NCBI GenBank assembly: GCA_904398325.1
Contig: CAJFPC010000071.1
Span: 1-62,617 of the forward strand
Source: Candidatus Neoruminococcus faecicola
GTDB lineage: Bacteria; Bacillota; Clostridia; Oscillospirales; Ruminococcaceae
Reading direction: 5' to 3'
DNA length: 62,617 nt
The notes under the pieces were generated by a model. The model did no database searches and was not told the origin of the DNA. It saw only the letters and a list, made by a program, of their open reading frames with translations. This document shows, in pieces, positions 24,888-33,948 of the stretch (positions are counted from its first letter, which is position 1; each line of letters begins with the position of its first letter). The position numbers and the translations under genes are program-made.

Positions 24888-25835
24888 TTACCGGCCGCCC
24901 AGCAGCTCCACCAGATGTTCCACCGACATGGAAAAGCTGCGCTCCCGGCTTTCCTCGGTGAAGGCGCCCAGATGCGGCGTGACCAAAAAGTTATCCAGCT
25001 CCAGCAGCGGGCAGCCGGGGGCGGGGGGCTCCTCGGTCATCACATCCACGGCGGCGCCGGCAATCCGCCCGGATTTTAAGGCGGCGTACAGTGCGTCCTC
25101 ATCGATCAGGCCGCCCCGGGCCGGGTTGATGAGATAAGCGTCCCGGCGCATCAGGGACAGGGTCGCGCTGCAAATCAGATGCTGGGTCTCCTCCGTCAGC
25201 GGCAGGCAGAGGAAGACTGCGTCCGCCTGGCGCAGCACCTCATCCCGTTCCAGCAGCGCGATGCCGAGGGGCTGTAGCGCCTCCCGGTTGGGGAAGGGGT
25301 CATAGCCGACCACCTTCATGCCCAGCCCGGCGGCCATGCGGGCGATCTCCCGCCCGATATCTCCCAGGCCGATGATGCCGGCGGTGCAGCCGAAGATCTC
25401 CCTGCCGCCCATACGCCGCCAGCCGCCGGTTTTGGCGCTGTTGGCGCAGGGATACAGATTGCGGAACAGAGACATCATCAGCAGGATGGACATTTCCGCC
25501 ACCGCTTCCTTATTGCAGCCCTTGCAGTTGCGCACCGGGATGCCGAATTCCCGGGCGGCTTCCAGATCCACGTTGTCCAGGCCGACGCCGCATTTGACGA
25601 TGGCCTTCAGCGACGGGCAGGCTTCCATCACACGGCGGGTGATCTGATCCAGCCCGGTGAGGATGGCGTCGATTTGATGCTCCTGGCAGAGGGCGATGAC
25701 CTCCTCCTCATTCAGCGGTACGACCGGATGGGGATTATACCAGACGTCGGCATCCAGCCGGCCGGCCAGGGCAGCCTCCAGCCTGCCGCGCGGGATGAAA
25801 TAGGGCTCGATTGCGTGCAGAATCTGATGGGACAA
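24888..25835 (-). CDS. D-2-hydroxyacid dehydrogenase (phosphoglycerate dehydrogenase-like)
   Basis: A 315-residue NAD-dependent D-isomer 2-hydroxyacid dehydrogenase. The Rossmann motif GLGDIGREIA lies at about residue 148; the catalytic Arg is in INPARGG, the Glu in DVMTEEPP and the His in TPHLGAF. There is no ACT domain, so it is the short form. Serine synthesis or reduction of another 2-oxoacid are both possible. TTG at 25835 is the start, with AAGGAG 8 bases before; longer upstream frames have no ribosome site. It is likely co-transcribed with the zinc-ribbon gene upstream and the AEC transporter downstream. Confidence 0.85.
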   Translation of the reverse strand: MSHQILHAIEPYFIPRGRLEAALAGRLDADVWYNPHPVVPLNEEEVIALCQEHQIDAILTGLDQITRRVMEACPSLKAIVKCGVGLDNVDLEAAREFGIPVRNCKGCNKEAVAEMSILLMMSLFRNLYPCANSAKTGGWRRMGGREIFGCTAGIIGLGDIGREIARMAAGLGMKVVGYDPFPNREALQPLGIALLERDEVLRQADAVFLCLPLTEETQHLICSATLSLMRRDAYLINPARGGLIDEDALYAALKSGRIAGAAVDVMTEEPPAPGCPLLELDNFLVTPHLGAFTEESRERSFSMSVEHLVELLGGR

Positions 25836-25927
25836 TAGGAACACTCCTTTTTTAGGATATAGAAACAAAGCTGCGCGGCCCCAGGGCAGTTTCATATTGC
25901 CGGGCCGCCGCACATAGCATGTAACGA

Positions 25928-26293
25928 TTATCTTGCCAGCGGGTGCCCGCAGTGAGGGCAGTAGGCGTGGCCGGGATCCACCGCCGCGCCGCAGCCGGGG
26001 CAGCGGGGATGGTCGTTGTTGCGGATCAGCCGGATGGCAAAGCCGGGCGCCTGGCCGCGCTGCCAGGCCTTGACCTCCTCCGGCATGCCTTCGCATACCG
26101 AGGCGCAGCCGGGGCAGGTGAGCAGGTAGCGCACATGGAATTTAATCAGGGGAATGAAAAACACATGAAAGTATTCATAGCGTCTGGTCATGGCAAAGGC
26201 GTGGAGCTGGCCGCAGGCCGGGCAGCGCATCTGCGGGCTCTGGCCCGCCGGCTCTGCCTTTTCCCCCATGCCGAAGATGCCGATAAAAAACAA
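25928..26293 (-). CDS. zinc-ribbon protein with hydrophobic N-terminus
   Basis: A 121-residue protein. The N-terminal FFIGIFGMG is hydrophobic; it then carries CPACGQ paired with CPGCASVC (about residues 25-65, with FFIPLIKFHVRY between) and a C-terminal double-CxxC ribbon, CPGCGAAV and CPHCGHPL. This matches a family of small zinc-ribbon proteins of unknown function. TTG at 26293 is proposed because GGGGGGAG lies 7 bases upstream and the promoter at 26333-26360 would start transcription about where the alternative ATG (26323) lies. Confidence 0.7.
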   Translation of the reverse strand: MFFIGIFGMGEKAEPAGQSPQMRCPACGQLHAFAMTRRYEYFHVFFIPLIKFHVRYLLTCPGCASVCEGMPEEVKAWQRGQAPGFAIRLIRNNDHPRCPGCGAAVDPGHAYCPHCGHPLAR

Positions 26294-26332
26294 AGCGGCT
26301 CCCCCCTCTCCATACAGTTGCATACATATAAA

Positions 26333-26360
26333 ATTTTACACGCTTAGCAGGATTTGTCAA
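26333..26360 (-). promoter_or_regulatory. sigma-A promoter of the zinc-ribbon/dehydrogenase/AEC unit
   Basis: Minus-strand TTGACA (26360-26355), 16-bp spacer, TAAAAT (26338-26333). Confidence 0.75.
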
Positions 26361-26404
26361 TCAAAATTCCAAAGAAAGACCAATTGTTAAATTGCGCCGG
26401 GCTA

Positions 26405-26433
26405 TTGACCTATTTTTGGCCATTGTGTAAAAT
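26405..26433 (+). promoter_or_regulatory. sigma-A promoter of the GHL10 lipoprotein gene
   Basis: TTGACC (26405-26410), 17-bp spacer, TAAAAT (26428-26433), leaving a leader of about 140 bases. Confidence 0.7.
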
Positions 26434-26578
26434 AGTATCAGATATTTCGACAGAAAATTCCGATAAAATCAGGGGAAATACCCCAAAAAATGCAAGACGT
26501 CCCACGATGGGGCAGCGGTGGAGCCTAAACAGGAAAAACTCTGACAAACCGGACCGACCGGGGAAAGCGATGGGGTTT

Positions 26579-28069
26579 ATGAAACGAGTATTGGCGGCGG
26601 TGCTTTCCGCCTTGATGATGATTTCGATGACGGCCTGCAGTGAAGAGGCGCTGCCTGACCCGGTCACAGCCAGCTCCCAGGTGGCGCTGACTCAGCCGGA
26701 GGACGCCTCAGAGCCGGAGGAAGAGCCTCAGCAGCCGCAGGAAGATCCTGCCGGGGAGGAGACGGCCTCTTCCCAGGCCGAGGCCTCCCAGGCGCAGGAT
26801 GAGGCGCCCACCGTCAGCTATGCGCCGGAAAGCCCGGCGCCCCCGGTGAATACCTCCACGCTGGCAGCCCAGGAGGAAAATTCCGCGGCATCGTCCTCTT
26901 CCTCCCAGCCGGAGCAGGAGGTTTCCTCTCAGCCTCAGGCGGCAGAGCCGGAGGAGGAAGAGGAGGAAGAGGTTTTTTATGCCGGCGGCAGCACGGCTCA
27001 GCTGCCGGATGAGATGATTGGGGACTGGCTTTCCTACCTTGATCTGCAGCGCATCCTGCAGGGCAAGACCAAGGCGGAGTTCACCTCGGCAATCCGGCAG
27101 GAATTTGCCAGTGCGGCCGATTACGGCATCAACACGGTTTTTGTGCAGGTGCGCCCCTTTGGCGACGCCTTGTATGAGTCGGAATTGTTCCCCTGGTCCC
27201 ATCTGGCCAGCGGCACCGAGGGGGTGGATCCCGGCTACGACCCGCTGGCTATCATGGTGCGGGAGGCCCACAACCAGGGCCTGCGCATCGAGGCATGGCT
27301 GAACCCATACCGGGTGCGCAACAGCGGCACCAAGGCCGAGATCAGCCGGGACAATATCGCTTATGAGTGGTTAAGCGACGGCTCCGGCAGAGTGATTAAA
27401 ACCTCCGCCGGGACCTTTTACAACCCGGCCAGCGCCCAGGTGCGCCAGCTGATTATCGACGGCGTGGTGGAGATCGTCACCAATTATGATGTGGACGGCA
27501 TCCACTTTGACGATTATTTTTACCCCACCACCGAGACCTCCTTTGACAGCAGCTTTTACCAGTCCTCCGGCTCGGGCATGAGCCTGGCCGACTGGCGGCG
27601 GGAAAACGTCAACAAGCTGATCCGGGGCGTTTACTCCGCCATCAAGAGCGTGGACAGCAGCCTCACCTTCGGCGTCAGCCCCGCCGGCAACCTGGATAAC
27701 AACTATAACCTGCTGTATGTGGATGCGGCCAAATGGCTTTCCTCCTCCGGGTATGTGGATTATATCATGCCGCAGGTTTACTTCGGCTATGAAAACGCCA
27801 CCTGCCCCTATGCCGAGACGGTGGAAGCCTGGGACGACCTGATCACCAACGACCGGATCAAGCTGTATGTGGGCCTTGCGGTCTATAAGGTGGGGGCCGA
27901 CACGGCGGAATGGAACAGCGCCAGTATTTTGGCGCGCCAGCTGGAAACCGCCCGCGATGCCGGGCATTATGGCGGCGTGGCGCTGTACCGTCATGACTTT
28001 TTGTTCCAGCCTTCGTATCAGAACAGCTATTTGAGCGCCGCGCTGGATCAGCTGCAGCAGCTGATCTGA
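26579..28069 (+). CDS. GHL10-type (DUF187) glycoside hydrolase-like lipoprotein
   Basis: A 496-residue exported lipoprotein. The signal peptide ends in SMTAC. A disordered linker of Glu, Pro, Gln and Ser (about residues 22-140) is followed by a TIM-barrel of the DUF187/YngK glycosyl hydrolase-like family (about residues 145-490) with VFVQVRPFGDALY, EAWLNPYRVR and GIHFDDYFYP; Asp311-Asp312 are candidate catalytic acids. It probably acts on a cell-envelope glycan. The ATG at 26579 (or 26570) starts the signal peptide; 75 codons of open frame upstream include the promoter and are not coding. The next gene has a related barrel fused to an amidase. Confidence 0.85.
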   Translation: MKRVLAAVLSALMMISMTACSEEALPDPVTASSQVALTQPEDASEPEEEPQQPQEDPAGEETASSQAEASQAQDEAPTVSYAPESPAPPVNTSTLAAQEENSAASSSSSQPEQEVSSQPQAAEPEEEEEEEVFYAGGSTAQLPDEMIGDWLSYLDLQRILQGKTKAEFTSAIRQEFASAADYGINTVFVQVRPFGDALYESELFPWSHLASGTEGVDPGYDPLAIMVREAHNQGLRIEAWLNPYRVRNSGTKAEISRDNIAYEWLSDGSGRVIKTSAGTFYNPASAQVRQLIIDGVVEIVTNYDVDGIHFDDYFYPTTETSFDSSFYQSSGSGMSLADWRRENVNKLIRGVYSAIKSVDSSLTFGVSPAGNLDNNYNLLYVDAAKWLSSSGYVDYIMPQVYFGYENATCPYAETVEAWDDLITNDRIKLYVGLAVYKVGADTAEWNSASILARQLETARDAGHYGGVALYRHDFLFQPSYQNSYLSAALDQLQQLI

Positions 28070-28132
28070 CCTTTCGGAAGGCGGATACCATCACATGGGC
28101 TGCCGGCACAGCCGGTGGAACGGAGGAAAATC

Positions 28133-31100
28133 GTGTCAAAATTTTTGCGGAATAAAATAGGCGTGGGCGTCACCATGATCTGCGTGTTTGCCCTGGCCAT
28201 TATCGCATCGGTGCTGACGCTGTTTTTCGCGCGGGATTCCCTGCCGGATTTTAACGAGCTGATGCCGGTTTTTCTGCAGAGCCGCGCCGTTTCGGAAGAA
28301 GAGGAGCAGGCGCCCGGCGGCAGTGACACCCTGCCTTATTTTTACCTGGAGGGCGTTGACGACGTCTCGATGGATCTGGAAGAGGAAGAGACGGTCTACT
28401 ACAACCGTCCCTCTGAGATGCGCGCCGTCTACCTGACGGCCGGGGTGGATTTCCTCACCGATTCCTCCGAGAGCGAGCAGACGGTCAAAGAGCAGATCGA
28501 TGCCGCCCTGGATCAGATTGTGGAATATAAGATGAACTCGGTGGTCATCGACCCGGTGGTGGGCAGCCGCGTCATCTACGAGACGGAAAGCTTCCCCAGC
28601 AGCGCCGCCTCCTTCGACGTGCTGGATTATCTCATCGAGGCCTGCCGGGAGCGCAGCCTCTATGTTTATGTGCTGTTCGACGTGATGTATGAGCAGGATG
28701 ACGGCGAGATGCGCGAGGTGGGCGTTTTCACCAGCGACACGCTGGATTTCATCACCCAGGCCGCCCGCAATCTGGGCGAGCATTACGCGGTGGACGGCAT
28801 CATCCTGGATTCCTATTATTATCCCGAGACCAGCCAGAGCTATCAGGATTATCTGCTCTACGGCGGCGGCATCGGGTACGAGAATTATCTGACCAGTGTC
28901 AGCGAGATTGCGGTGGAAACGGTAAGCGATGCACTGCACCAGTACGCCAAGGGCACCCAGGTGGGCCTGCTCACCGACGCTGTGTGGGAAAACAGCTCCC
29001 AGAACACCAAGGGCTCAGAGACCAGCGCGGAATTTACCGTTTATGGCGACGGCAACGCCGACACCCGGGAGTTTATCCGGGACGGCATGCTGGATTTTGT
29101 CATGGTGAAAAACTACGGCTCGCTGGAGGACCCCAACGCCGATTTTCTCACAGTGGTGGAGTGGTGGGCTTCCATCACCAGCCAGTATGATATCCCGCTG
29201 TATACCCTGATGGCGGCGGACAAGCTGGGTACCGACGAGCCCGGATGGTTCACCTATGACCAGCTGGTCAAGCAGGTGATCCAGGGCCGGGAGGTGGAGG
29301 GCTTCGCCGGCTGTGTGTTCAATTCCCTCGCCGCCCTGGAGGAGAACCCCAAGGAGGGCACCACCCTGCTGATGCGGTATTACGACAACGAGGTGAACCC
29401 GCAGCACATCCTCACCGAGCTGGCGGTGACCCGCCCGGCGCAGACTACCTATTCCACCTTTGAGCAGACGGTGACCTTCTCGGGCGCTTCTGACCCCAAC
29501 ATGCCCATCACCTGCAACGGGGAGGAGCTGACCACCGACCAGAACGGCTATTTCGGCTTCACGGCGGATTTGAAGCCCGGCGTCAATACCTTCGTCTTTG
29601 AGCATAAGGATAAGACGGTCACCTATACCATCACCCGCAAGGTGCAGATCTTTAAGGAATACACCCCCACCGGCTCCCTCTCTCTGGAGGGCGGCATGCA
29701 GCTGACGGTCAATGCCCTGGCTTATGCGGATGCCAATGTCACCGCCACCCTCAACGGCCAGACCATCACGCTGCAGATCACCGATATTGAGGATGACAGC
29801 ACCGACAAGGATACCAGCTACGCCCATTTTGTGGGCACCTTCACCATGCCGGCGGCAGGCACCTCCCTGCAGAATCTGGGCAACATCGTTTTTTACGGCA
29901 ACTGGGAGGGCATGAGCGAAACCAAGACCGGCGCCCTGGTCAAGGTCAACCCCAAGGCGGAGATCGGCTCCGGGGTCATGGTGCAGGTGGTGGCCGACCA
30001 GGCGGAAACCTTCCCCACCAACACCCTCAACGACCTTTCCGATCCTTCTTATTATCCGCTGCCCAAGGGCACCAAGGATTATACCACCGGCCCCGAGGTC
30101 AGCTACAACAACGGCAAGACCAATTATTATTACTACAACCTGGCCTCCGGGCTGCGGGTGTATTCTTCCGATATCCAGCGGATCTCGGGCAGCGATGTCT
30201 CCAACCGGATCAGCGGCATCACGGTGGACAGCGACTCCGATTATACCCGCGTGATCCTCAATATGAGCGACAAGGCCTCCTATGTGGCGCGGTATACCGG
30301 TTCCGCCATCACCTTTGATTTCCAATACACCACCGGTGTGCCGGACGATTTGAAGAATCTGACCAAAAACCCGCTCTTTACCTCCGCCACCTGGTCGGGC
30401 AGCCGCCTGACTTTGACCCTGGCCCGCAATGGCGGCCTGATCGGGTATAAGGCCTACTACGATTCCAACGACAATCTGGTGCTTCGCTTCACCAACCCGC
30501 CGGCCTCCTTCTCGGATGCGCGCATTGTGGTCGACCCCGGCCACGGCTATGGCGATGTGGGGGCGGTGGGCTTCCTGCCCGATTACCCGGAGCGGGAGAT
30601 CAACCAGATGATCGCGGAAAAGCTCACCGACACCCTGGCGGATATGGGCGCTGAAGTGACCATGATCGACACCCTTTCCTCCAAGATCGACGTGCGGGGC
30701 CGGGTGGCTTATGCACAGAACTACAACGCTCATGTGCTTATCAGTGTCCACGCCAATTCGGCGCAGGCATCTTCGGCGGCGGGCAGCGAGGCCTATTATT
30801 TCTATCCCAACGGCAAGACGCTGGCAACCAACGCCGCCAGCCGGATGGCCAGCGCGCTGGATACCAACAACCGCGGCGGCAAGTTTGGCCGGTATTATGT
30901 GACCAGGGATTCCCAGTTTATCGGGGTGCTCTCCGAGACGGGCTTTGTCACCAACCAGTCGGAATACCGCAAGCTGCTGGATGACGACTATCAGCAGCAG
31001 GTGGCCGACGCTTTGGCAGAGGCGGTGTATAACGCCCTTTCCTCCGCGGGCATGGGCACGGTGAAAACCGGCACCCAATCGGCCGGCCAGGGCGTGATGA

Positions 31101-31399
31101 CCGATGAGGAGGACGATCCCGACAGCAGCTGGGAGGAAGAAGAGGAGGAGACTGCCGAAATCGAGGAGCTCTCCCTCTCTGACGAGGAGCTGTATCTGGA
31201 AGTTGGGGAAGAGTACGAGCTGGAGGTGGAGATCTATCCCGACGATGCCGACGGAGAGCTGGAGTGGTATTCCAGCGACCCGGATATCGCCGATGTGGAC
31301 AGCGACGGCTATGTGACCGCCTATGAGTCTGGCAGCGCCACCATCACGGTGGAATCGGACAGCGGCGCCTGGGCGGAATGCGAGGTCGAAGTCGGCTGA
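28133..31399 (+). CDS. multidomain cell-wall protein: GHL-like barrel fused to N-acetylmuramoyl-L-alanine amidase and Ig-like domain
   Basis: A 1088-residue membrane-anchored protein. Order: a TM anchor (about residues 9-34); a barrel related to the preceding gene (about 90-430) in which the HFDDYFYP motif reads ILDSYYYP (Asp226, Ser227); Ig/beta-sandwich segments (about 430-640); an AMIN-like region (about 675-745); an Amidase_3 domain (about 795-980) with zinc ligands His804 (DPGHGYGD), Glu820 and His873 (SVHANS) and catalytic Glu935 (SETGFVTN), all intact; an acidic linker; and a C-terminal Big_2-like domain. It should cleave peptide stems from peptidoglycan outside the membrane. GTG at 28133 has GGAGG 6 bases upstream. 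Confidence 0.87.
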   Translation: MSKFLRNKIGVGVTMICVFALAIIASVLTLFFARDSLPDFNELMPVFLQSRAVSEEEEQAPGGSDTLPYFYLEGVDDVSMDLEEEETVYYNRPSEMRAVYLTAGVDFLTDSSESEQTVKEQIDAALDQIVEYKMNSVVIDPVVGSRVIYETESFPSSAASFDVLDYLIEACRERSLYVYVLFDVMYEQDDGEMREVGVFTSDTLDFITQAARNLGEHYAVDGIILDSYYYPETSQSYQDYLLYGGGIGYENYLTSVSEIAVETVSDALHQYAKGTQVGLLTDAVWENSSQNTKGSETSAEFTVYGDGNADTREFIRDGMLDFVMVKNYGSLEDPNADFLTVVEWWASITSQYDIPLYTLMAADKLGTDEPGWFTYDQLVKQVIQGREVEGFAGCVFNSLAALEENPKEGTTLLMRYYDNEVNPQHILTELAVTRPAQTTYSTFEQTVTFSGASDPNMPITCNGEELTTDQNGYFGFTADLKPGVNTFVFEHKDKTVTYTITRKVQIFKEYTPTGSLSLEGGMQLTVNALAYADANVTATLNGQTITLQITDIEDDSTDKDTSYAHFVGTFTMPAAGTSLQNLGNIVFYGNWEGMSETKTGALVKVNPKAEIGSGVMVQVVADQAETFPTNTLNDLSDPSYYPLPKGTKDYTTGPEVSYNNGKTNYYYYNLASGLRVYSSDIQRISGSDVSNRISGITVDSDSDYTRVILNMSDKASYVARYTGSAITFDFQYTTGVPDDLKNLTKNPLFTSATWSGSRLTLTLARNGGLIGYKAYYDSNDNLVLRFTNPPASFSDARIVVDPGHGYGDVGAVGFLPDYPEREINQMIAEKLTDTLADMGAEVTMIDTLSSKIDVRGRVAYAQNYNAHVLISVHANSAQASSAAGSEAYYFYPNGKTLATNAASRMASALDTNNRGGKFGRYYVTRDSQFIGVLSETGFVTNQSEYRKLLDDDYQQQVADALAEAVYNALSSAGMGTVKTGTQSAGQGVMTDEEDDPDSSWEEEEEETAEIEELSLSDEELYLEVGEEYELEVEIYPDDADGELEWYSSDPDIADVDSDGYVTAYESGSATITVESDSGAWAECEVEVG

Positions 31400-31421
31400 C
31401 CCGCAAAGAGCATCCTGCAAA

Positions 31422-31448
31422 GGGGACGGCAGCGCCGTTCCCTTTTTT
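31422..31448 (+). terminator. intrinsic terminator after the amidase fusion
   Basis: GGGGACGGC / GCCGTTCCC (one G-U pair), loop AGC, then TTTTTT. Confidence 0.88.
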
Positions 31449-31502
31449 GCGCGCCGTACAGCAAAAAAAGCACAAAACGGTGCGGTTTTTTCTTCAAATT
31501 TC

Positions 31503-31531
31503 TTGCAATCTTTCGGCATGTCGTGTAGAAT
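31503..31531 (+). promoter_or_regulatory. sigma-A promoter of nfnAB
   Basis: TTGCAA (31503-31508), 17-bp spacer, TAGAAT (31526-31531). Confidence 0.75.
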
Positions 31532-31573
31532 AAATTCTGAAGTAAAAGGGTTACTCCAAAAGGAGAGGTAGCT

Positions 31574-32422
31574 GTGTACAAAATTGTGAAAAAGCGCCAG
31601 CTTGGCGCCGGTGTGGTGCTGATGGAGGTGGAAGCCCCCTATGTCGCCCAAAAGGCAAAGGCTGGGCAGTTTATCATTTTCCGCGTCAACGAAAAAGGGG
31701 AGCGGGTCCCCCTGACCGTGGCGGGCTGTGACGCCGAACGCGGCACGGTCACCATTATCTTCCAGACGGTGGGCCGCTCCACCATGGAACTGGGCATGCT
31801 GGAAGAAGGGGAGAGCATCCTGGATTTTGTCGGTCCGCTGGGCACCGCCTCCGAGCTGGAAGGCATCGGACGCGCCTGCGTCATCGGCGGCGGCGTGGGC
31901 TGCGCCATTGCATATCCCCAGGCCAAGACGCTGCACGAAAACGGCTCCCGGGTGGATATCATCGCCGGCTTCCGCAGCAAGGATATCGTCATCCTGGAGG
32001 AGGAGATGAAAGCCTGCAGCGAGCATCTCTACATCACCACCGACGACGGCACCTACGGCCGCAAGGGCTTTGTCACCGACCAGCTCAGGGAGCTGCTGGA
32101 GCAGGGCGAGCATTACGACCTGGTGGTGGCCATCGGCCCGATCCCCATGATGAAATTTGTCTGCGCCGTCACCAAGGAATTCGGTGTGAAAACCATGGTC
32201 AGCCTCAACCCCATTATGATCGACGGCACCGGCATGTGCGGCTGCTGCCGGGTCACGGTGGGCGGTCAGGTGAAGTTCGCCTGCGTGGATGGGCCTGACT
32301 TTGACGGGCACCAGGTGGATTTTGACGAGCTGATGCACCGCAATACCATTTACCGCGATTGGGAAGCTAAGGAAAAAGAGCATGTCTGCAGAATGACCGG
32401 GGAGGTGAGACACCATGCCTAA
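31574..32422 (+). CDS. nfnA: NADH-dependent reduced ferredoxin:NADP+ oxidoreductase, subunit A
   Basis: Small subunit (282 aa) of the electron-bifurcating transhydrogenase NfnAB, which couples NADH and reduced ferredoxin oxidation to NADPH formation. It has an FAD-binding ferredoxin-reductase fold: GQFIIFRV and RVPLTV at the flavin, GGGVGCAIAYPQAK for NAD, and a C-terminal Cys cluster MCGCCRVTVGG plus a later Cys for the [2Fe-2S] centre. It resembles PyrK and sulfide dehydrogenase beta, but adjacency to the GltA-like subunit decides the call. GTG start, AGGAGAGG upstream; overlaps nfnB by 8 bases. Confidence 0.9.
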   Translation: MYKIVKKRQLGAGVVLMEVEAPYVAQKAKAGQFIIFRVNEKGERVPLTVAGCDAERGTVTIIFQTVGRSTMELGMLEEGESILDFVGPLGTASELEGIGRACVIGGGVGCAIAYPQAKTLHENGSRVDIIAGFRSKDIVILEEEMKACSEHLYITTDDGTYGRKGFVTDQLRELLEQGEHYDLVVAIGPIPMMKFVCAVTKEFGVKTMVSLNPIMIDGTGMCGCCRVTVGGQVKFACVDGPDFDGHQVDFDELMHRNTIYRDWEAKEKEHVCRMTGEVRHHA

Positions 32423-33803
32423 TATGAATCCGAACAAGACGGCCATGCCGGTGCAGGACCCGAAGGAGCGCGCCCGCAACTTTGAGGAGGTGGCCCTGGG
32501 CTACACCGAGGAGATGGCGGTGAGCGAGGCCCAGCGCTGCCTGCAGTGCAAGCATATGCCCTGTGTCTCCGGCTGCCCGGTGAATGTGCATATCCCGGAG
32601 TTTATCGCTAAAATGGCCCAGGGGGATTTTGAGGGCGCCTATCAGGTAATCGGCCTGACCAACGGCCTGCCGGCCATCTGCGGGCGGGTCTGCCCCCAGG
32701 AAAACCAGTGCGAGGGCAAGTGTGTCCGCGGCATCAAGGGCGAACCGGTGGGCATCGGCCGGCTGGAGCGCTTTGCGGCGGATTGGCACATGGCCCATTC
32801 CCAGGCGCAGCCGGAAAAGCCGGCTTCCAACGGCCACAAGGTGGCTGTGATCGGCGCCGGGCCTTCGGGCCTCACCTGTGCTGGCGACCTGGCCAAGCTG
32901 GGCTATGAGGTCACGGTGTTTGAGGCCTTCCACACCCCCGGCGGCGTGCTGGACTACGGCATCCCGGAGTTTCGTCTGCCCAAGGAGATCGTCCGCCGGG
33001 AGATCGATACCCTGCGCCACTTGGGGGTCGAGATCATGACCAACATGGTCATCGGCAAGGTGCTCTCCATCGACGAGCTGGAGCAGCAGGGCTATGAGGC
33101 GGTGTTTATCGGCTCCGGCGCTGGCCTGCCCTCCTTTATGGGGATTGAAGGCGAGGCGCTGGTGGGCGTTTACTCCGCCAACGAATACCTGACCCGCGTC
33201 AACCTGATGAAGGCCTATCTGCCCGGCTATGCCACCCCGGTCAAGCCCAGCAAGCGGGTCGCGGTGGTGGGCGGCGGCAACGTGGCGATGGATGCCGCCA
33301 GAAGCGCGCTGCGCATGGGCGCTGAGAAAGTCTATATCGTCTACCGGCGCTCGCTGGAGGAGATGCCTGCCCGCCGGGAGGAGATCGAGCACGCCATGGA
33401 AGAGGGCGTGGAGTTCCACCTGCTCAACAATCCGGTGAAGATCCTCGGCGACGAGAACGGCTGGGTCAAGGGGATGGAATGCATCGAAATGGAGCTGGGC
33501 GAGCCGGATGAATCCGGGCGCCGCCGCCCCATTGAGAAAAAGGGCTCCAATTTCACCCTGGAGGTGGATACGGTCATCATGGCGCTGGGCACCTCGCCCA
33601 ATCCGCTGCTGCGCAGCACCACTCCCGGCCTGGAGGCCAACCGCAAGGGCTGCCTGGTGGTCAATGAGGAGACCATGCAGACCACCCGCGAGGGGGTCTA
33701 CGCCGGCGGCGACGCTGTGACGGGCGCCGCTACGGTGATTTTGGCGATGGGCGCAGGCAAAACGGCCGCTGCGTCTATCGATGAGTATCTGAAGAATCAA
33801 TAA
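32415..33803 (+). CDS. nfnB: NADH-dependent reduced ferredoxin:NADP+ oxidoreductase, subunit B (GltA-like)
   Basis: Large subunit (462 aa). N-terminal cysteines (CLQCKHMPCVSGCPV; CGRVCPQENQCEGKC) ligate the [4Fe-4S] clusters. Two nucleotide folds follow: VIGAGPSGLTCAGDLAKLG (FAD) and VVGGGNVAMDAAR (NADPH). The C-terminal GGDAVTGAATVILAMGAGK completes the flavin site. Similar to glutamate synthase small subunit, but no large subunit is here and the overlapping nfnA partner indicates bifurcating transhydrogenase. It supplies NADPH for biosynthesis in a fermentative cell. Terminator at 33826. Confidence 0.92.
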   Translation: MPNMNPNKTAMPVQDPKERARNFEEVALGYTEEMAVSEAQRCLQCKHMPCVSGCPVNVHIPEFIAKMAQGDFEGAYQVIGLTNGLPAICGRVCPQENQCEGKCVRGIKGEPVGIGRLERFAADWHMAHSQAQPEKPASNGHKVAVIGAGPSGLTCAGDLAKLGYEVTVFEAFHTPGGVLDYGIPEFRLPKEIVRREIDTLRHLGVEIMTNMVIGKVLSIDELEQQGYEAVFIGSGAGLPSFMGIEGEALVGVYSANEYLTRVNLMKAYLPGYATPVKPSKRVAVVGGGNVAMDAARSALRMGAEKVYIVYRRSLEEMPARREEIEHAMEEGVEFHLLNNPVKILGDENGWVKGMECIEMELGEPDESGRRRPIEKKGSNFTLEVDTVIMALGTSPNPLLRSTTPGLEANRKGCLVVNEETMQTTREGVYAGGDAVTGAATVILAMGAGKTAAASIDEYLKNQ

Positions 33804-33825
33804 ATTCCGTCTTGGGATTTTATCT

Positions 33826-33858
33826 GCCAGGGGGGCTTAAGGCTCCCCTGGCTTTTTT
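33826..33858 (+). terminator. intrinsic terminator after nfnB
   Basis: GCCAGGGG / CCCCTGGC with a loop of about 11 bases and TTTTTT after it. Confidence 0.88.
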
Positions 33859-33886
33859 GCGCGCTGCGGCGGGGGCCCGCCGGCAG

Positions 33887-33915
33887 GCATAGGGCGTTTT
33901 TTCTTCGCATAAACT
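33887..33915 (+). promoter_or_regulatory. sigma-E-like promoter of spoIVFA-spoIVFB
   Basis: GCATAGG (33887-33893), 14-bp spacer, CATAAACT (33908-33915), close to the mother-cell sigma-E pattern (KMATATT, 14-15 bp, CATACAAT). The -35 match is partial. Confidence 0.5.
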
Positions 33916-33948
33916 GGGGAAAAAGGAATCCAAAAGGAGGGGGATACC

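Noticed and set aside
26354-26578. N-terminal extension of the GHL10 lipoprotein frame
   Set aside because: It contains the promoter and has no ribosome site; the signal peptide begins at 26579 (or 26570).
29015-32479. Very long open frame on the minus strand (over 1100 codons)
   Set aside because: It lies opposite the amidase fusion and nfnA, both with clear domains and ribosome sites; its own sequence is His/Gly/Val-rich shadow translation typical of high-GC antisense frames. The same applies to other long antisense frames (19280-20911, 48245-50299, 42006-43616).
32415-33803. Glutamate synthase small subunit
   Set aside because: No large subunit is present, and the 8-base overlap with a PyrK-like FAD/[2Fe-2S] subunit matches NfnAB.
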